The notes beneath the pieces were generated by a model. The model made no database searches, had not been told where the DNA came from, and saw only the letters and a list, made by a program, of their open reading frames with translations. The position numbers and the translations under genes were made by a program. A stretch of 64,000 nucleotides of DNA from Pseudobacillus wudalianchiensis (lineage in GTDB: Bacteria; Bacillota; Bacilli; Bacillales; Domibacillaceae). Within the stretch, counting starts at the first letter, position 1. Each line of letters opens with the position of its first letter. The stretch is from assembly GCF_001685015.1 (NCBI RefSeq), contig NZ_MAYT01000031.1, positions 128,791 to 192,790 on the forward strand, read 5' to 3'. Of this stretch, positions 19,861 to 28,447 are shown one piece after another.

Positions 19861-20190
19861 ATGGAAAAGAAAGTCGAAATTACCATTTATGGAACAGAAC
19901 AGCTTTGTCCGAGCTGCGTAAATCTGCCGTCTTCTAAAGAAACGTATGAGTGGCTTGAAGCGGCTATTTCAAGAAAATATCCGAACCAGCCGTTTACTAT
20001 CAGCTATGTAGATATCCAGTCACCACCGGATGATGAGAAGAAAAAAGCATTTGCGGAAAGAGTCATTGAGGAAGATATGTTCTATCCTGTTGTGCTGTTA
20101 GAGGATAAGATCGTCGGAGAAGGAAATCCAAAGTTAAAAACGATTTACCTTGAAATGGAGAAGTACGGGTACACAGCTGTTCATGAGTAA
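19861..20190 (+). CDS. yuzD: YuzD family thioredoxin-like protein (DUF1462)
   Basis: This 109-residue protein of the YuzD/DUF1462 family has a thioredoxin-like fold with a CPSC motif (LCPSCVNLPSS) near residue 18. Its role is unknown, but gene order next to NifU-like yutI suggests a redox or Fe-S link. ATG 19861 is preferred over ATG 19858 because GGGAGG ends 1 nt before 19858. The stop codon lies inside the first arm of the palindromic array described at 20186-20227. Confidence 0.85.
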   Translation: MEKKVEITIYGTEQLCPSCVNLPSSKETYEWLEAAISRKYPNQPFTISYVDIQSPPDDEKKKAFAERVIEEDMFYPVVLLEDKIVGEGNPKLKTIYLEMEKYGYTAVHE

Positions 20191-20227
20191 GTCATGGATG
20201 ACTTAAATAAGTCATCCATGACTTACT
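20186..20227. promoter_or_regulatory. Tandem palindromic upstream activating sequence for gabT
   Basis: The two 16-bp dyads AAGTCATGGATGACTT and AAGTCATCCATGACTT, separated by AAAT, together form a perfect 20-bp-arm inverted repeat with a 2-bp centre. No T tract follows, so it is not a terminator. It lies about 73 bp upstream of the -24 element, the expected place for an enhancer-binding protein. The linked gabR product is the obvious ligand. Confidence 0.75.
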
Positions 20228-20276
20228 AAAAGACTGTCTATTCTTAATAATGTAAGTATTAACGCCTTTTTAAATG

Positions 20277-20294
20277 TTGGCATGCTTTTTGCAT
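20277..20294 (+). promoter_or_regulatory. Sigma-54 (-24/-12) promoter of gabT
   Basis: TTGGCATG-CTTT-TTGCAT matches the sigma-54 consensus, with the invariant GG (20279-20280) and GC (20291-20292) exactly 10 bp apart. Transcription would start near 20304, about 38 bp before gabT. Confidence 0.88.
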
Positions 20295-20341
20295 ATAAGA
20301 TCAGTGTAGAAATTATTTTTTAGAAAAGGGGTAAGAACATC

Positions 20342-21700
20342 ATGACAAGAAAATTTGCGAAAGTTAACGGCAGCCTTCCAGGCGAAAAGGCAAAGAAATT
20401 ATTAGAGAGAAGACAAAATGCTGTCCCAAAAGGCGTATCAAACGGTGTACCGACTTTTGCTGAAAAAGCGGAAGGCGCATTAATCCATGATGTTGATGGC
20501 AATACATTTATCGATTTTGTTGGTGCCATTGGTGTAATGAATGTTGGTCACTGCCATCCAAAAGTGACAGAAGCACTTCACAAACAAGTTGATCAATATA
20601 TTCATCCTGGCTTTAACGTAATGATGTATGAGCCATATATTGAGTTAGCAGAAAAGTTAGCAGCGATTGCTCCTGGAGACCATGAGAAAGAAGTAATCTT
20701 TTTCAACAGCGGTGCGGAAGCAGTAGAAAACGCGGTCAAAATCGCTCGTAAGTATACGAAGCGTCCAGGCGTTGTTTCCTTCTCCCGCGGGTACCATGGC
20801 CGTACACTATTAACAATGACAATGACAAGCAAAGTAAAACCTTATAAATATGAATTTGGTCCATTCGCTCCAGAAGTATACAAAGCACCTTATCCATACG
20901 CTTACCGTCGTCCAGAAGGTGTAACAGAAGAGCAGTACGAAGATATGATTATTGAACAATTCCGTGACTTCTTTATCAACGATGCAGCACCAGAAACAAT
21001 TGCCGCTGTTGTGATGGAGCCGGTACAAGGTGAAGGTGGATTTATCGTTCCATCTAAGCGCTTTGTTCAAGCTGTTTATGAAGAGTGTCAAAAACATGGC
21101 ATTATCTTTATCGCAGATGAAATCCAAGCTGGTTTTGCACGTACTGGCCGCTACTTCGGTATTGAGCACTTTGATGTTGTGCCTGACTTAATCACTGTTT
21201 CAAAATCAATGGCAGCAGGATTGCCAATCAGTGGTGTTATTGGCCGCAAGGAAATTATGGATGCTTCTACTCCAGGAGAACTTGGCGGAACATATTCTGG
21301 AAGCCCGCTTGCTTGTGCAGCCGGACTAGCAGTTCTTGATATTATTGAAGAAGAAAACCTAAATGAGCGCGGAACAAAATTGGGCGAGACTGTCGTGAAC
21401 CGTTTCCGTCAGCTTGCTGAGAAGTATGAAGAAGTCGGTGATGTTCGTGGACTTGGCTCTATGTGCGCAATGGAATTAGTAAAAGACCGTCAAACGAAAG
21501 AGCCTAACAAAGAACTAACAAACTTGCTTATTAAAGAAGCAAACGATCGCGGCTTGCTGTTAATGAGTGCAGGAGCTTACGGCAACGTATTGCGTCTCTT
21601 AATGCCGCTTGTTATTACAGATGAGCAAGCAGAAGAAGGATTAGATATTTTAGAAGACGCATTAGAAGCAGCCGTTGCTCAACTAGCTGTTCAAGCATAA
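20342..21700 (+). CDS. gabT: 4-aminobutyrate aminotransferase GabT
   Basis: This 452-residue PLP-dependent class III aminotransferase converts GABA and 2-oxoglutarate to succinate semialdehyde and glutamate. The PLP lysine lies in ITVSKSMAAGLPISG, the cofactor-binding FFNSGAEAVENAVKIAR is near residue 125, and EPVQGEGGFIVPS and ADEIQAGFARTG are present. AAAAGGGG lies upstream of the ATG. It is controlled by the sigma-54 promoter and upstream dyads and is followed by gabR and gabD. The same cluster is known from the B. cereus/thuringiensis group. Confidence 0.95.
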   Translation: MTRKFAKVNGSLPGEKAKKLLERRQNAVPKGVSNGVPTFAEKAEGALIHDVDGNTFIDFVGAIGVMNVGHCHPKVTEALHKQVDQYIHPGFNVMMYEPYIELAEKLAAIAPGDHEKEVIFFNSGAEAVENAVKIARKYTKRPGVVSFSRGYHGRTLLTMTMTSKVKPYKYEFGPFAPEVYKAPYPYAYRRPEGVTEEQYEDMIIEQFRDFFINDAAPETIAAVVMEPVQGEGGFIVPSKRFVQAVYEECQKHGIIFIADEIQAGFARTGRYFGIEHFDVVPDLITVSKSMAAGLPISGVIGRKEIMDASTPGELGGTYSGSPLACAAGLAVLDIIEEENLNERGTKLGETVVNRFRQLAEKYEEVGDVRGLGSMCAMELVKDRQTKEPNKELTNLLIKEANDRGLLLMSAGAYGNVLRLLMPLVITDEQAEEGLDILEDALEAAVAQLAVQA

Positions 21701-21725
21701 ATTCTAACAGGGAAAAACGACATGC

Positions 21726-21776
21726 TTATCTCTCGGGATAATTTTTGCTATAATGGAGGCAATTATTACCCGAGAG
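21726..21776 (+). promoter_or_regulatory. Sigma-A promoter of gabR with flanking inverted repeat
   Basis: TTATCT (21726-21731), 17 bp and TATAAT (21749-21754) form an extended -10 (TGCTATAAT). CTCTCGGG (21730-21737) and CCCGAGAG (21769-21776) flank the -10 and start region and could be an operator. As read-through RNA from gabT they could instead form a hairpin without a T tract. Confidence 0.6.
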
Positions 21777-21786
21777 GAAGCTTGTC

Positions 21787-23148
21787 ATGAACCCATCTCA
21801 TGATCCTGTACGTGACGAATTATTTGATATTTTTGAATCATCTTTTGATGAAATTTTAGTAACAGATGCAAAGGGTGTTGTCATTCGCGTCAATGCTACC
21901 TGCAGAAAAAACTATGAACAGATAGCTGGCGGATTAGTCGGCAAGCATGTCAAGGACTTGGAGAAGATGGGGATCTTTTACCCCTCTGCTACTTTAAAAG
22001 TCATTGAAAGCTTACAGCCGATAGAGCTGTTTCAAGTCTCGAATACTGGCCGCTACTTTCATGTACGCACAAAGCCTGTTTTTCATTCAGATGGTTCTTT
22101 AAAAAGTGTGATCAGTTACTCGCGCGATTTAACAGAGCTTATGCAGCTGCGCAATAAAATTGAAGAAATGGAAGACGAACTGGCTACATATAAGAAAGAA
22201 TTGAAAGAGCCGCTTGAATTCGAAGGTCTTATCTCTAAAAGTGAACAGATGGATAAAATTATGCTTCTTGTCCGCAAGATTGCCCGAGTCAATTCAACTG
22301 TGCTACTGCTTGGTGAAACAGGTGTCGGAAAAAGCAAGATCGTTCGCCTCATTCATCAATTAAGCAATAGACGGGATCAGCCGCTTAACGAGATTAACTG
22401 TGCGGCGCTGCCAGAACAGCTGATTGAATCCGAATTATTTGGCTACGAAGGCGGAACATTTACCGGTGCTTTTCGAGAAGGAAAAAAGGGGCTAATTGAA
22501 TTATCCAATCATGGCACTTTGTTTTTAGATGAGGTAGGAGAACTGCCGCTTGCTGCTCAAGGAAAATTACTGCACGTTTTGCAAGAAAAACAAATTCGTC
22601 CGGTTGGCGGCCGGAGCCCCATTTCTTTGGATATCCGTATTATTGCTGCCACGAATAAAGATTTAAAAAACATGGTAGGCAGAGGCAGTTTTCGCAGAGA
22701 TTTATATTATCGTCTCAATGTTGTGCCTATTCATGTTCCGCCGCTCCGGGAACGAAAAGAAGACATCGTTCCGCTCACCTACCATTTTTTAGATTACTTT
22801 AACCAATTATATGAAAGTAATGTCCGCTTCTCGCCGAAAGTGCTGCAGGCTTTTCTCGGTTTTGAATGGAAAGGAAACATTCGAGAACTTGAAAACATGG
22901 TAGAACGGCTTGTTGTAACAGGAGATGAAGTCGTTACTCTAAATGACCTGCCAACCGATATGTTGGAGCAGGAAATAACGGAGGCAGGGACGACTCTTCC
23001 GGAAGTGATTGAAGAAGTGGAAAGAAAGATGATTGTCCAGGCCTATAACAAAGATAAATCAACATACAAAATTGCGAAAATGCTCGGGATCAGTCAATCA
23101 TCAGCCGTAAGGAAGGTCAGGAAGTATATTGAAGAAGAAAGAGATTAA
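21787..23148 (+). CDS. gabR: Sigma-54-dependent activator with PAS sensor (GabR-type)
   Basis: This 453-residue enhancer-binding protein has an N-terminal PAS domain (about 10-115), a linker coiled coil (118-142), an AAA+ domain (about 148-380) and a C-terminal Fis-type helix-turn-helix (about 420-450, TYKIAKMLGISQSSAVRK). Walker A GETGVGKS is at 176-183 and Walker B LFLDEVGE at 245-252. The sigma-54 contact loop reads GTFTGA (223-228) instead of the usual GAFTGA. It probably senses GABA or succinate semialdehyde and activates gabT and perhaps itself. It is not the MocR-type GabR of B. subtilis. Confidence 0.9.
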   Translation: MNPSHDPVRDELFDIFESSFDEILVTDAKGVVIRVNATCRKNYEQIAGGLVGKHVKDLEKMGIFYPSATLKVIESLQPIELFQVSNTGRYFHVRTKPVFHSDGSLKSVISYSRDLTELMQLRNKIEEMEDELATYKKELKEPLEFEGLISKSEQMDKIMLLVRKIARVNSTVLLLGETGVGKSKIVRLIHQLSNRRDQPLNEINCAALPEQLIESELFGYEGGTFTGAFREGKKGLIELSNHGTLFLDEVGELPLAAQGKLLHVLQEKQIRPVGGRSPISLDIRIIAATNKDLKNMVGRGSFRRDLYYRLNVVPIHVPPLRERKEDIVPLTYHFLDYFNQLYESNVRFSPKVLQAFLGFEWKGNIRELENMVERLVVTGDEVVTLNDLPTDMLEQEITEAGTTLPEVIEEVERKMIVQAYNKDKSTYKIAKMLGISQSSAVRKVRKYIEEERD

Positions 23149-23171
23149 TAGAACAAGAGGAGGAGAAAAGA

Positions 23172-24596
23172 ATGAAAAACTGGAAGATTTATATTAATGG
23201 CGAGTGGGTAGAAGCAGAAAAAACTATTGAAGTCATCAATCCAGCTACAAAAGAAGTGATCGCAACCATTCCAGATGGCGGCACAGCAGAAGCAGAGCGT
23301 GCAGCGGATGCAGCTTATGAAGCATTAAAAGGCTGGTCAAAGCTAACAGCTAATGAGCGTGCTGACTATTTAATGAAATGGTATCACTTGATTGATGCAA
23401 ATAAAGAAGAAATCGGCAAGCTAATGACACAAGAACAAGGTAAGCCACTGCCAGAAGCAATTGGCGAAGTTAGCTATGCCAATAGCTTTATTTCTTGGTA
23501 TGCAGAAGAAGGAAAGCGCATTTACGGCGAAACAATTCCTGCTTCTCATCCGAACAAGCGTCTATTCGTTCAAAAAGAGCCAGTAGGGGTTATCGCTGCC
23601 ATCACTCCATGGAACTTCCCAGCGGCGATGATTACAAGAAAAGTAGGCCCTGCTTTAGCGGCTGGCTGTACAGCGATGATCAAGCCTGCTACTCAAACTC
23701 CTCTAACAGCGATTCGTCTTGTAGAACTAGCAGAGGAAGCTGGAATTCCTAAAGGTGTTATCAACATTGTAACTGGAAGCGCACGTCAAATTAGTGAAGC
23801 GTGGATGAAGGATGGCCGTGTACGGAAAGTATCGTTCACTGGTTCTACAGAAGTCGGGAAAACATTAATGCGCGGAGCAGCTGATACAGTAAAGAAAATT
23901 TCTCTTGAGCTTGGCGGCCACGCACCTTTTATCGTAACGGCTAACGCTAATATTGAGAAAGCAGCTCAGAACTTAATCGCTTCTAAATATCGTAATGCTG
24001 GCCAAACATGCGTATGTGCGAATAGAGTCTATGTACATGAGGCCGTCGAAGCAGAATTTGCGGAAGCATTTAAGCAAGAAGTTGCGAAGTTAAAAGTAGG
24101 AAACGGATTAGAAGAAGGCGTAACGATTGGTCCTTTAATTGATGAGCAGGCAGTCGATAAAGTAGTGAGCCAAATCGAAGATGCTAAACAAAAAGGTGCT
24201 AAAGTGATTGCGGGCGGCAGCACAGTTGAAGGAGCAAATGGTTATTTCCTTGAGCCAACAGTTGTCACAAACGTTACAGATGACATGCTGTGTATGAATG
24301 AAGAAACATTTGGCCCGCTTGCGCCAATCGCTACGTATAAAACGACAGAAGAAGTGATCGAGCGTGCTAATAACTCACCATATGGCTTGGCTGCTTACGT
24401 ATTCAGCGAAAACATCACTGAAGCCATTACAATTGCAGAAGGGCTTGAATACGGCATTATCGGCTTGAACGACGGCCTTCCGTCCGTTGCCCAAGCTCCA
24501 TTTGGCGGTTATAAAGAGAGCGGCCTTGGCCGTGAAGGCAGCCATTTCGGAATTGACGAATATTTAGAAATTAAATATATTTCTTTAGGCCTTTAA
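23172..24596 (+). CDS. gabD: Succinate-semialdehyde dehydrogenase GabD
   Basis: This 474-residue aldehyde dehydrogenase superfamily enzyme oxidises succinate semialdehyde to succinate, completing the GABA shunt. The general-base Glu is in SLELGGHAP, the catalytic Cys in NAGQTCVCANRVYVH and the coenzyme site in FTGSTEVGKTLM. CxCxN-type cysteines (TCVCAN) are typical of GabD. AGGAGGAGAAAAG precedes the ATG, 23 nt after gabR, so gabR and gabD are probably co-transcribed. Confidence 0.94.
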   Translation: MKNWKIYINGEWVEAEKTIEVINPATKEVIATIPDGGTAEAERAADAAYEALKGWSKLTANERADYLMKWYHLIDANKEEIGKLMTQEQGKPLPEAIGEVSYANSFISWYAEEGKRIYGETIPASHPNKRLFVQKEPVGVIAAITPWNFPAAMITRKVGPALAAGCTAMIKPATQTPLTAIRLVELAEEAGIPKGVINIVTGSARQISEAWMKDGRVRKVSFTGSTEVGKTLMRGAADTVKKISLELGGHAPFIVTANANIEKAAQNLIASKYRNAGQTCVCANRVYVHEAVEAEFAEAFKQEVAKLKVGNGLEEGVTIGPLIDEQAVDKVVSQIEDAKQKGAKVIAGGSTVEGANGYFLEPTVVTNVTDDMLCMNEETFGPLAPIATYKTTEEVIERANNSPYGLAAYVFSENITEAITIAEGLEYGIIGLNDGLPSVAQAPFGGYKESGLGREGSHFGIDEYLEIKYISLGL

Positions 24597-24606
24597 TAAC
24601 ATTTTA

Positions 24607-24637
24607 AGACATCCGGGTTTCCCGGATGTCTTTTTTT
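24607..24637. terminator. Bidirectional terminator between gabD and gerC
   Basis: AGACATCCGGG / CCCGGATGTCT with loop TTT is followed by T7. The minus-strand T-rich side is weaker. Confidence 0.85.
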
Positions 24638-25712
24638 ATTCGATAATACCTGTATTCACAATATTTGTTTCTACTTCAACGTGAATGGGAACATTCGGAT
24701 AAAGATTTTCCCATGAAGATTTAGGGAAATGGCGGAAATGACTTCGCACCCTCTCGCCAACACCAAGGGAATCTGTTCGTAATGTCTGCAGCTTGCGGAT
24801 TAATTTTTCTGCCTTTGTTGTCATCTCTTTTCTCCATTCTTTTTCAACAGCATGGACTTTTGCTTTCGTATGTAAGGTAAGTCCGTAACCTTCCTGGACC
24901 TTTCCTCTCAAGGTGACATAAATGGTCACTCGTGGTTTTGCCGCTGTGCCTGATACACTGTATTGCACTTTAGATTGAAGATTTTCGATCGCGATGTAGG
25001 CATTTTTGTATTTAATTTCATATATTCCATGCTTAAATTTCTCATGAAGCATTTTAAAAGTATAGCCGTCCTGAACGGAGAGTTCGTCTACATATTTGTC
25101 ATCCTTAAAAAGTGCCAGGCCCATATAGCGGATGTGGTCGTCTCGCTGCTTAATAATAGGCAAGAACGGTTCTTGGCCAAATCCGTCGAGCTGTGCTAAG
25201 AAAGTGTGCAGTTCCGTTTCTGGGGCCAGCCGGCTGATGCTTTCTTCAAGTAAATCTGAGAGATAGCGGGAAGTAACTTGGGAATTGGAATAGTCAGCAG
25301 TCAAGAGCTTTTCTGTGCTGCCATCAACGACAGCAAGCTTAATATCCCTTCCAATATACGTGCTGCGGCCAAGAGGATCAATCAGATGTTTGACTCCATG
25401 CTTGGCTACTTCTTTGTTAATTAAAAAGCTTTGCAAACGGCCCGCTCCTAGATTTCTTTGGGCTTCTCGTTGGTTCTGCTGTCTAATATTATGGATCGTA
25501 TGCCCGGACGCTGTAAAAGAAGCGTTAATGGGCTTCACATCTTGGCCTTGAGGATAAAAAGGGGCATCTGTTGTTCCTCTTAACGTATCTTTATCTACAT
25601 AATCATAACCCGTAGCTGTAATAATCTGAATGTCTTCCAGTACTTTTGTCTCCAAATTATAATTAAAGAGTAAAATAGCAGCAATAACAGTCCAGAATAA
25701 AGCTTTTTTCAT
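24636..25712 (-). CDS. Ger(x)C-family germinant receptor subunit C, lipobox cysteine absent
   Basis: This is the third subunit of a GerA-type spore germinant receptor (358 residues), with the three-domain Ger(x)C architecture. Canonical C subunits are lipoproteins with a cysteine just after the signal sequence, followed by Trp-Asp. Here the hydrophobic N-terminus (about residues 4-17, FWTVIAAILLFNYN) is followed by LETKVLEDIQII and contains no cysteine, so lipidation is not possible as annotated. It may stay anchored by an uncleaved helix. The start overlaps the end of gerB by 4 nt (ATGA). Confidence 0.85.
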   Translation of the reverse strand: MKKALFWTVIAAILLFNYNLETKVLEDIQIITATGYDYVDKDTLRGTTDAPFYPQGQDVKPINASFTASGHTIHNIRQQNQREAQRNLGAGRLQSFLINKEVAKHGVKHLIDPLGRSTYIGRDIKLAVVDGSTEKLLTADYSNSQVTSRYLSDLLEESISRLAPETELHTFLAQLDGFGQEPFLPIIKQRDDHIRYMGLALFKDDKYVDELSVQDGYTFKMLHEKFKHGIYEIKYKNAYIAIENLQSKVQYSVSGTAAKPRVTIYVTLRGKVQEGYGLTLHTKAKVHAVEKEWRKEMTTKAEKLIRKLQTLRTDSLGVGERVRSHFRHFPKSSWENLYPNVPIHVEVETNIVNTGIIE

Positions 25713-26800
25713 TCGCTTCGCCTCATTTTTTTACTAATTAATTGATAAAGATAAACAAAAGGAACATAAGCAAAAACGATATAAAAGCTTATCCAGTCCA
25801 CAAAGGTATTAAATTGCCTAATTTGAATCCCATTTTCAATAAGAGTGGAGGCAAAAACAGTGAGAAAGAGAAGAGGCATAACCATCTTTCTTTGCTGGAT
25901 AGAAAACAATTGCTTCAATGCACGAGTGGCAGCCCACAAATACAGACACAAGTTTGGCAGCATGACAAACAACCAGATGGAAACCCCAACATATTCAAAC
26001 CTTTCAAGAAAAGGGAAATCAACAATTTTCCACAAGGTTAAAGTAGGCCAGATTGTTTTTTCCAATTGACCTTCACTGAAATATACAATGGGAACCATTG
26101 TGGCAGCTAAATAAACAAATGTTGTAAAAGCAGTGCCGAATTGAGCCCACTTGTGAGAACGCTGTCCTTGTTTTATAAAAGGATAACAAAAAAGAATCAC
26201 TTCAAATCCGGAAAAGATGATGGCCATTTGTTTTGTCCCCTCAAGGATCTCTATTGTTGAATGCTCCATAACCGGAAGTAAATAAGAAAATTGAGCATTT
26301 GCCAGCGGAAAGAGCAATGAAAGCAGCAAAGGGATAGTAAAAAAGAAGCTGAGTAAACATAAACCGACAATAACCCGAAACCCCCCCATCACATAAAGGT
26401 AGACAAGGATAGATAAAAGGATTCCCATATACCATGTTTGCAATTCGGGGAACATCCAGACTTGAATAACTTCAATATAAGCCCGCATTATAACAACAAA
26501 TATAACCATTAAATAAGTGGCTAGTAATAAGGTTAACAATCCTCCTAGCCATTTCCCGAATAGCTCTCGATGGATAACGGTTATGTCATTATTTCCTTTG
26601 ATAACAATTTGATAAGTCATCCATAAAATAAGATGGATAGCTGCCCCCGCAATCAAAACAGAAATCCAAGCATCGTGGCCAGCTTCTTTTACAATAGTAC
26701 GTGCGAAGCTGAAAACAACTACTCCCAGTTGCATGCTATGGACAATATAAAAAGCAAGATAGGGAGAAACTTTCTTATCTTCAGACGGCAACGGCAGCAT
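25709..26800 (-). CDS. GerB-type germinant receptor subunit (amino acid/polyamine/organocation fold)
   Basis: This 363-residue integral membrane protein has about ten hydrophobic helices and belongs to the spore germination GerAB/APC-superfamily group, which forms the ligand-binding subunit for small germinants. It starts SPYLAFYIVHSMQLGVVVFSF-like within the first 40 residues and ends in a basic tail. It sits between gerA (20-bp gap) and gerC (4-nt overlap), so the three are one operon. The germinant cannot be predicted. Confidence 0.9.
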   Translation of the reverse strand: MLPLPSEDKKVSPYLAFYIVHSMQLGVVVFSFARTIVKEAGHDAWISVLIAGAAIHLILWMTYQIVIKGNNDITVIHRELFGKWLGGLLTLLLATYLMVIFVVIMRAYIEVIQVWMFPELQTWYMGILLSILVYLYVMGGFRVIVGLCLLSFFFTIPLLLSLLFPLANAQFSYLLPVMEHSTIEILEGTKQMAIIFSGFEVILFCYPFIKQGQRSHKWAQFGTAFTTFVYLAATMVPIVYFSEGQLEKTIWPTLTLWKIVDFPFLERFEYVGVSIWLFVMLPNLCLYLWAATRALKQLFSIQQRKMVMPLLFLTVFASTLIENGIQIRQFNTFVDWISFYIVFAYVPFVYLYQLISKKMRRSE

Positions 26801-26820
26801 GCAACCACCTCCATTGAAAA

Positions 26821-28311
26821 CTATTCATCAATATCCTTAGAATCCTTTTGTGAAGAGTGCTGTTGAAGTTTTAGAACATTTTGGGGGTGCATGAATAGCG
26901 GACGTGTTGCTTGTCTATTAAAAGGCAAACGAACGAGCGCGTCCTTCATATCTGTCAGGCGCAGTGGATAAACCGGCTCCAAAAAAGGACGACCAAGTGA
27001 TGTTAATTTAAACAAATGAGCTAGGACCATAGCAGAACATACTGCCACCCCTAAGAGTCCGAGAAGCTGGGCAAAGAGCAAAAAAGGAAAACGAATTAGC
27101 CGAATAGCATTGCTCACTTGATAGACAGGTGTTGTAAAAGAAGCTAAGGCACTTAGGGCGACAACGATAAGTAGTACATTACTCGTTAAACCGGCTTGCA
27201 CAGCAGCTGTTCCAATGACAATACCTCCCACGATACCAATTGTCTGGCCAACTTTTGTTGGCAGACGGGCTCCCGCTTCCCTGAGCAATTCAATGGTCAA
27301 TTCCAGCACAATAGCCTCTAGAATTGGAGGGAACGGAATGCCTCCCCTTGAGGACACTAATGCAGTCAACAAGTCCTGTGGGATTACCTCGTAATGGTAA
27401 GTTAAGATGGCAACATACAAAGGGGTTGATAAAACAGAAAAAGTAACCGCAAATAAACGGATTAACCGAAAAACTGAACCTAAGCTCCAGACAATGAGAT
27501 AGTCTTCATACGCCGAGAAAAACTCAACAAGTGCAGTAGGACCAGTTAAGGCACTAGGGGAACCGTCCACAAGAATTGCTACCTTCCCTTCCATTAACAC
27601 GCTTGCCGTCCGATCAGGGCGTTCTGTATCCACCAGTTGGGGAAAAGGAGAATTGCCGTTATCAGCGATCATTTGGCTAATAAAAGAGGTATCGATAAGT
27701 TGATCATAGTTAATATCGTTAATGCGCTGGATAACAGTATTAACGTTTTCTTCATCGGCAATTCCTTTAATATAGGCAACAGCTACCCGGGTTTTAGATA
27801 GTTTGCCGACAGTTAATTCTTTTACTTGAAAGTCAGGTATAGGAATCCTTTTCCTAATAAGATTGATATTAGTATCTAGAGATTCTACAAATGCTTCTTT
27901 CGGTCCAACGACGGAATATTCAGTTTCAGGAATAGAAATTTGACGCTTTTCCATCTTAGAAGCCGAAATAAGCAGGCAGGAGGGCTGTGCTTCCTGTTTG
28001 TAAATAAGAATATTTCCGAGCATTACTCTTTGTTGAATGGAGGAAACATCAGTTGTAAGCATGATATTTTCTACATGAACGGCATCTTTTATTTCTTCTA
28101 AAGAAGTAAATTTACTTCCTTTTAGAATACTAAGGACATCTTGATGAACTATATTCTGGTCTACTAGTGTTTGAAAATAAGAAATATAAAAAGGGGAATC
28201 TTCATCTAACTTAAAGCTCATAAAATCTGCCGATTCACTACATTGGCTGATTAGCTTGCCGACATCACTGCGCTTAAAAGCAACAGGGCCTGGTCTATTT
28301 CTTTTTATCAT
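26821..28311 (-). CDS. GerA-type germinant receptor subunit A
   Basis: This 496-residue GerA-family protein has a soluble N-terminal half (about 1-240) and a membrane half with about five helices. The hallmark GGIPFPPILEAIVLELTIE lies near residue 335, with the Glu-rich family signature. First gene of a tricistronic receptor operon in the usual A-B-C order. A start with AGGATGAT-like purines is plausible. A forespore-type promoter lies 35-65 bp upstream. Confidence 0.92.
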   Translation of the reverse strand: MIKRNRPGPVAFKRSDVGKLISQCSESADFMSFKLDEDSPFYISYFQTLVDQNIVHQDVLSILKGSKFTSLEEIKDAVHVENIMLTTDVSSIQQRVMLGNILIYKQEAQPSCLLISASKMEKRQISIPETEYSVVGPKEAFVESLDTNINLIRKRIPIPDFQVKELTVGKLSKTRVAVAYIKGIADEENVNTVIQRINDINYDQLIDTSFISQMIADNGNSPFPQLVDTERPDRTASVLMEGKVAILVDGSPSALTGPTALVEFFSAYEDYLIVWSLGSVFRLIRLFAVTFSVLSTPLYVAILTYHYEVIPQDLLTALVSSRGGIPFPPILEAIVLELTIELLREAGARLPTKVGQTIGIVGGIVIGTAAVQAGLTSNVLLIVVALSALASFTTPVYQVSNAIRLIRFPFLLFAQLLGLLGVAVCSAMVLAHLFKLTSLGRPFLEPVYPLRLTDMKDALVRLPFNRQATRPLFMHPQNVLKLQQHSSQKDSKDIDE

Positions 28312-28345
28312 CCTTTCTGTCCCCTTTCACACAAATAAACACCCT

Positions 28346-28375
28346 TATTATGTCCAAAAGAGGAAAGGATTATAA
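28346..28375 (-). promoter_or_regulatory. Candidate sigma-G promoter of the ger operon
   Basis: On the minus strand, TTATA (28375-28371), 18 bp and CATAATA (28352-28346) agree with the sigma-G pattern gnATR-N18-cATnnTA except for the first -35 base. The start point would be about 28 bp before gerA. Confidence 0.55.
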
Positions 28376-28393
28376 TGAAAAAGTGGCAAATAT

Positions 28394-28437
28394 AAAAAAG
28401 AACTACCGCAATATATTCAACCTATCGCGATAGTTCT
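28394..28437 (-). terminator. Terminator of yutJ
   Basis: On the minus strand AGAACTATCGC / GCGGTAGTTCT (one G-U) is followed by T5. Confidence 0.75.
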
Positions 28438-28447
28438 AAAATTAATA

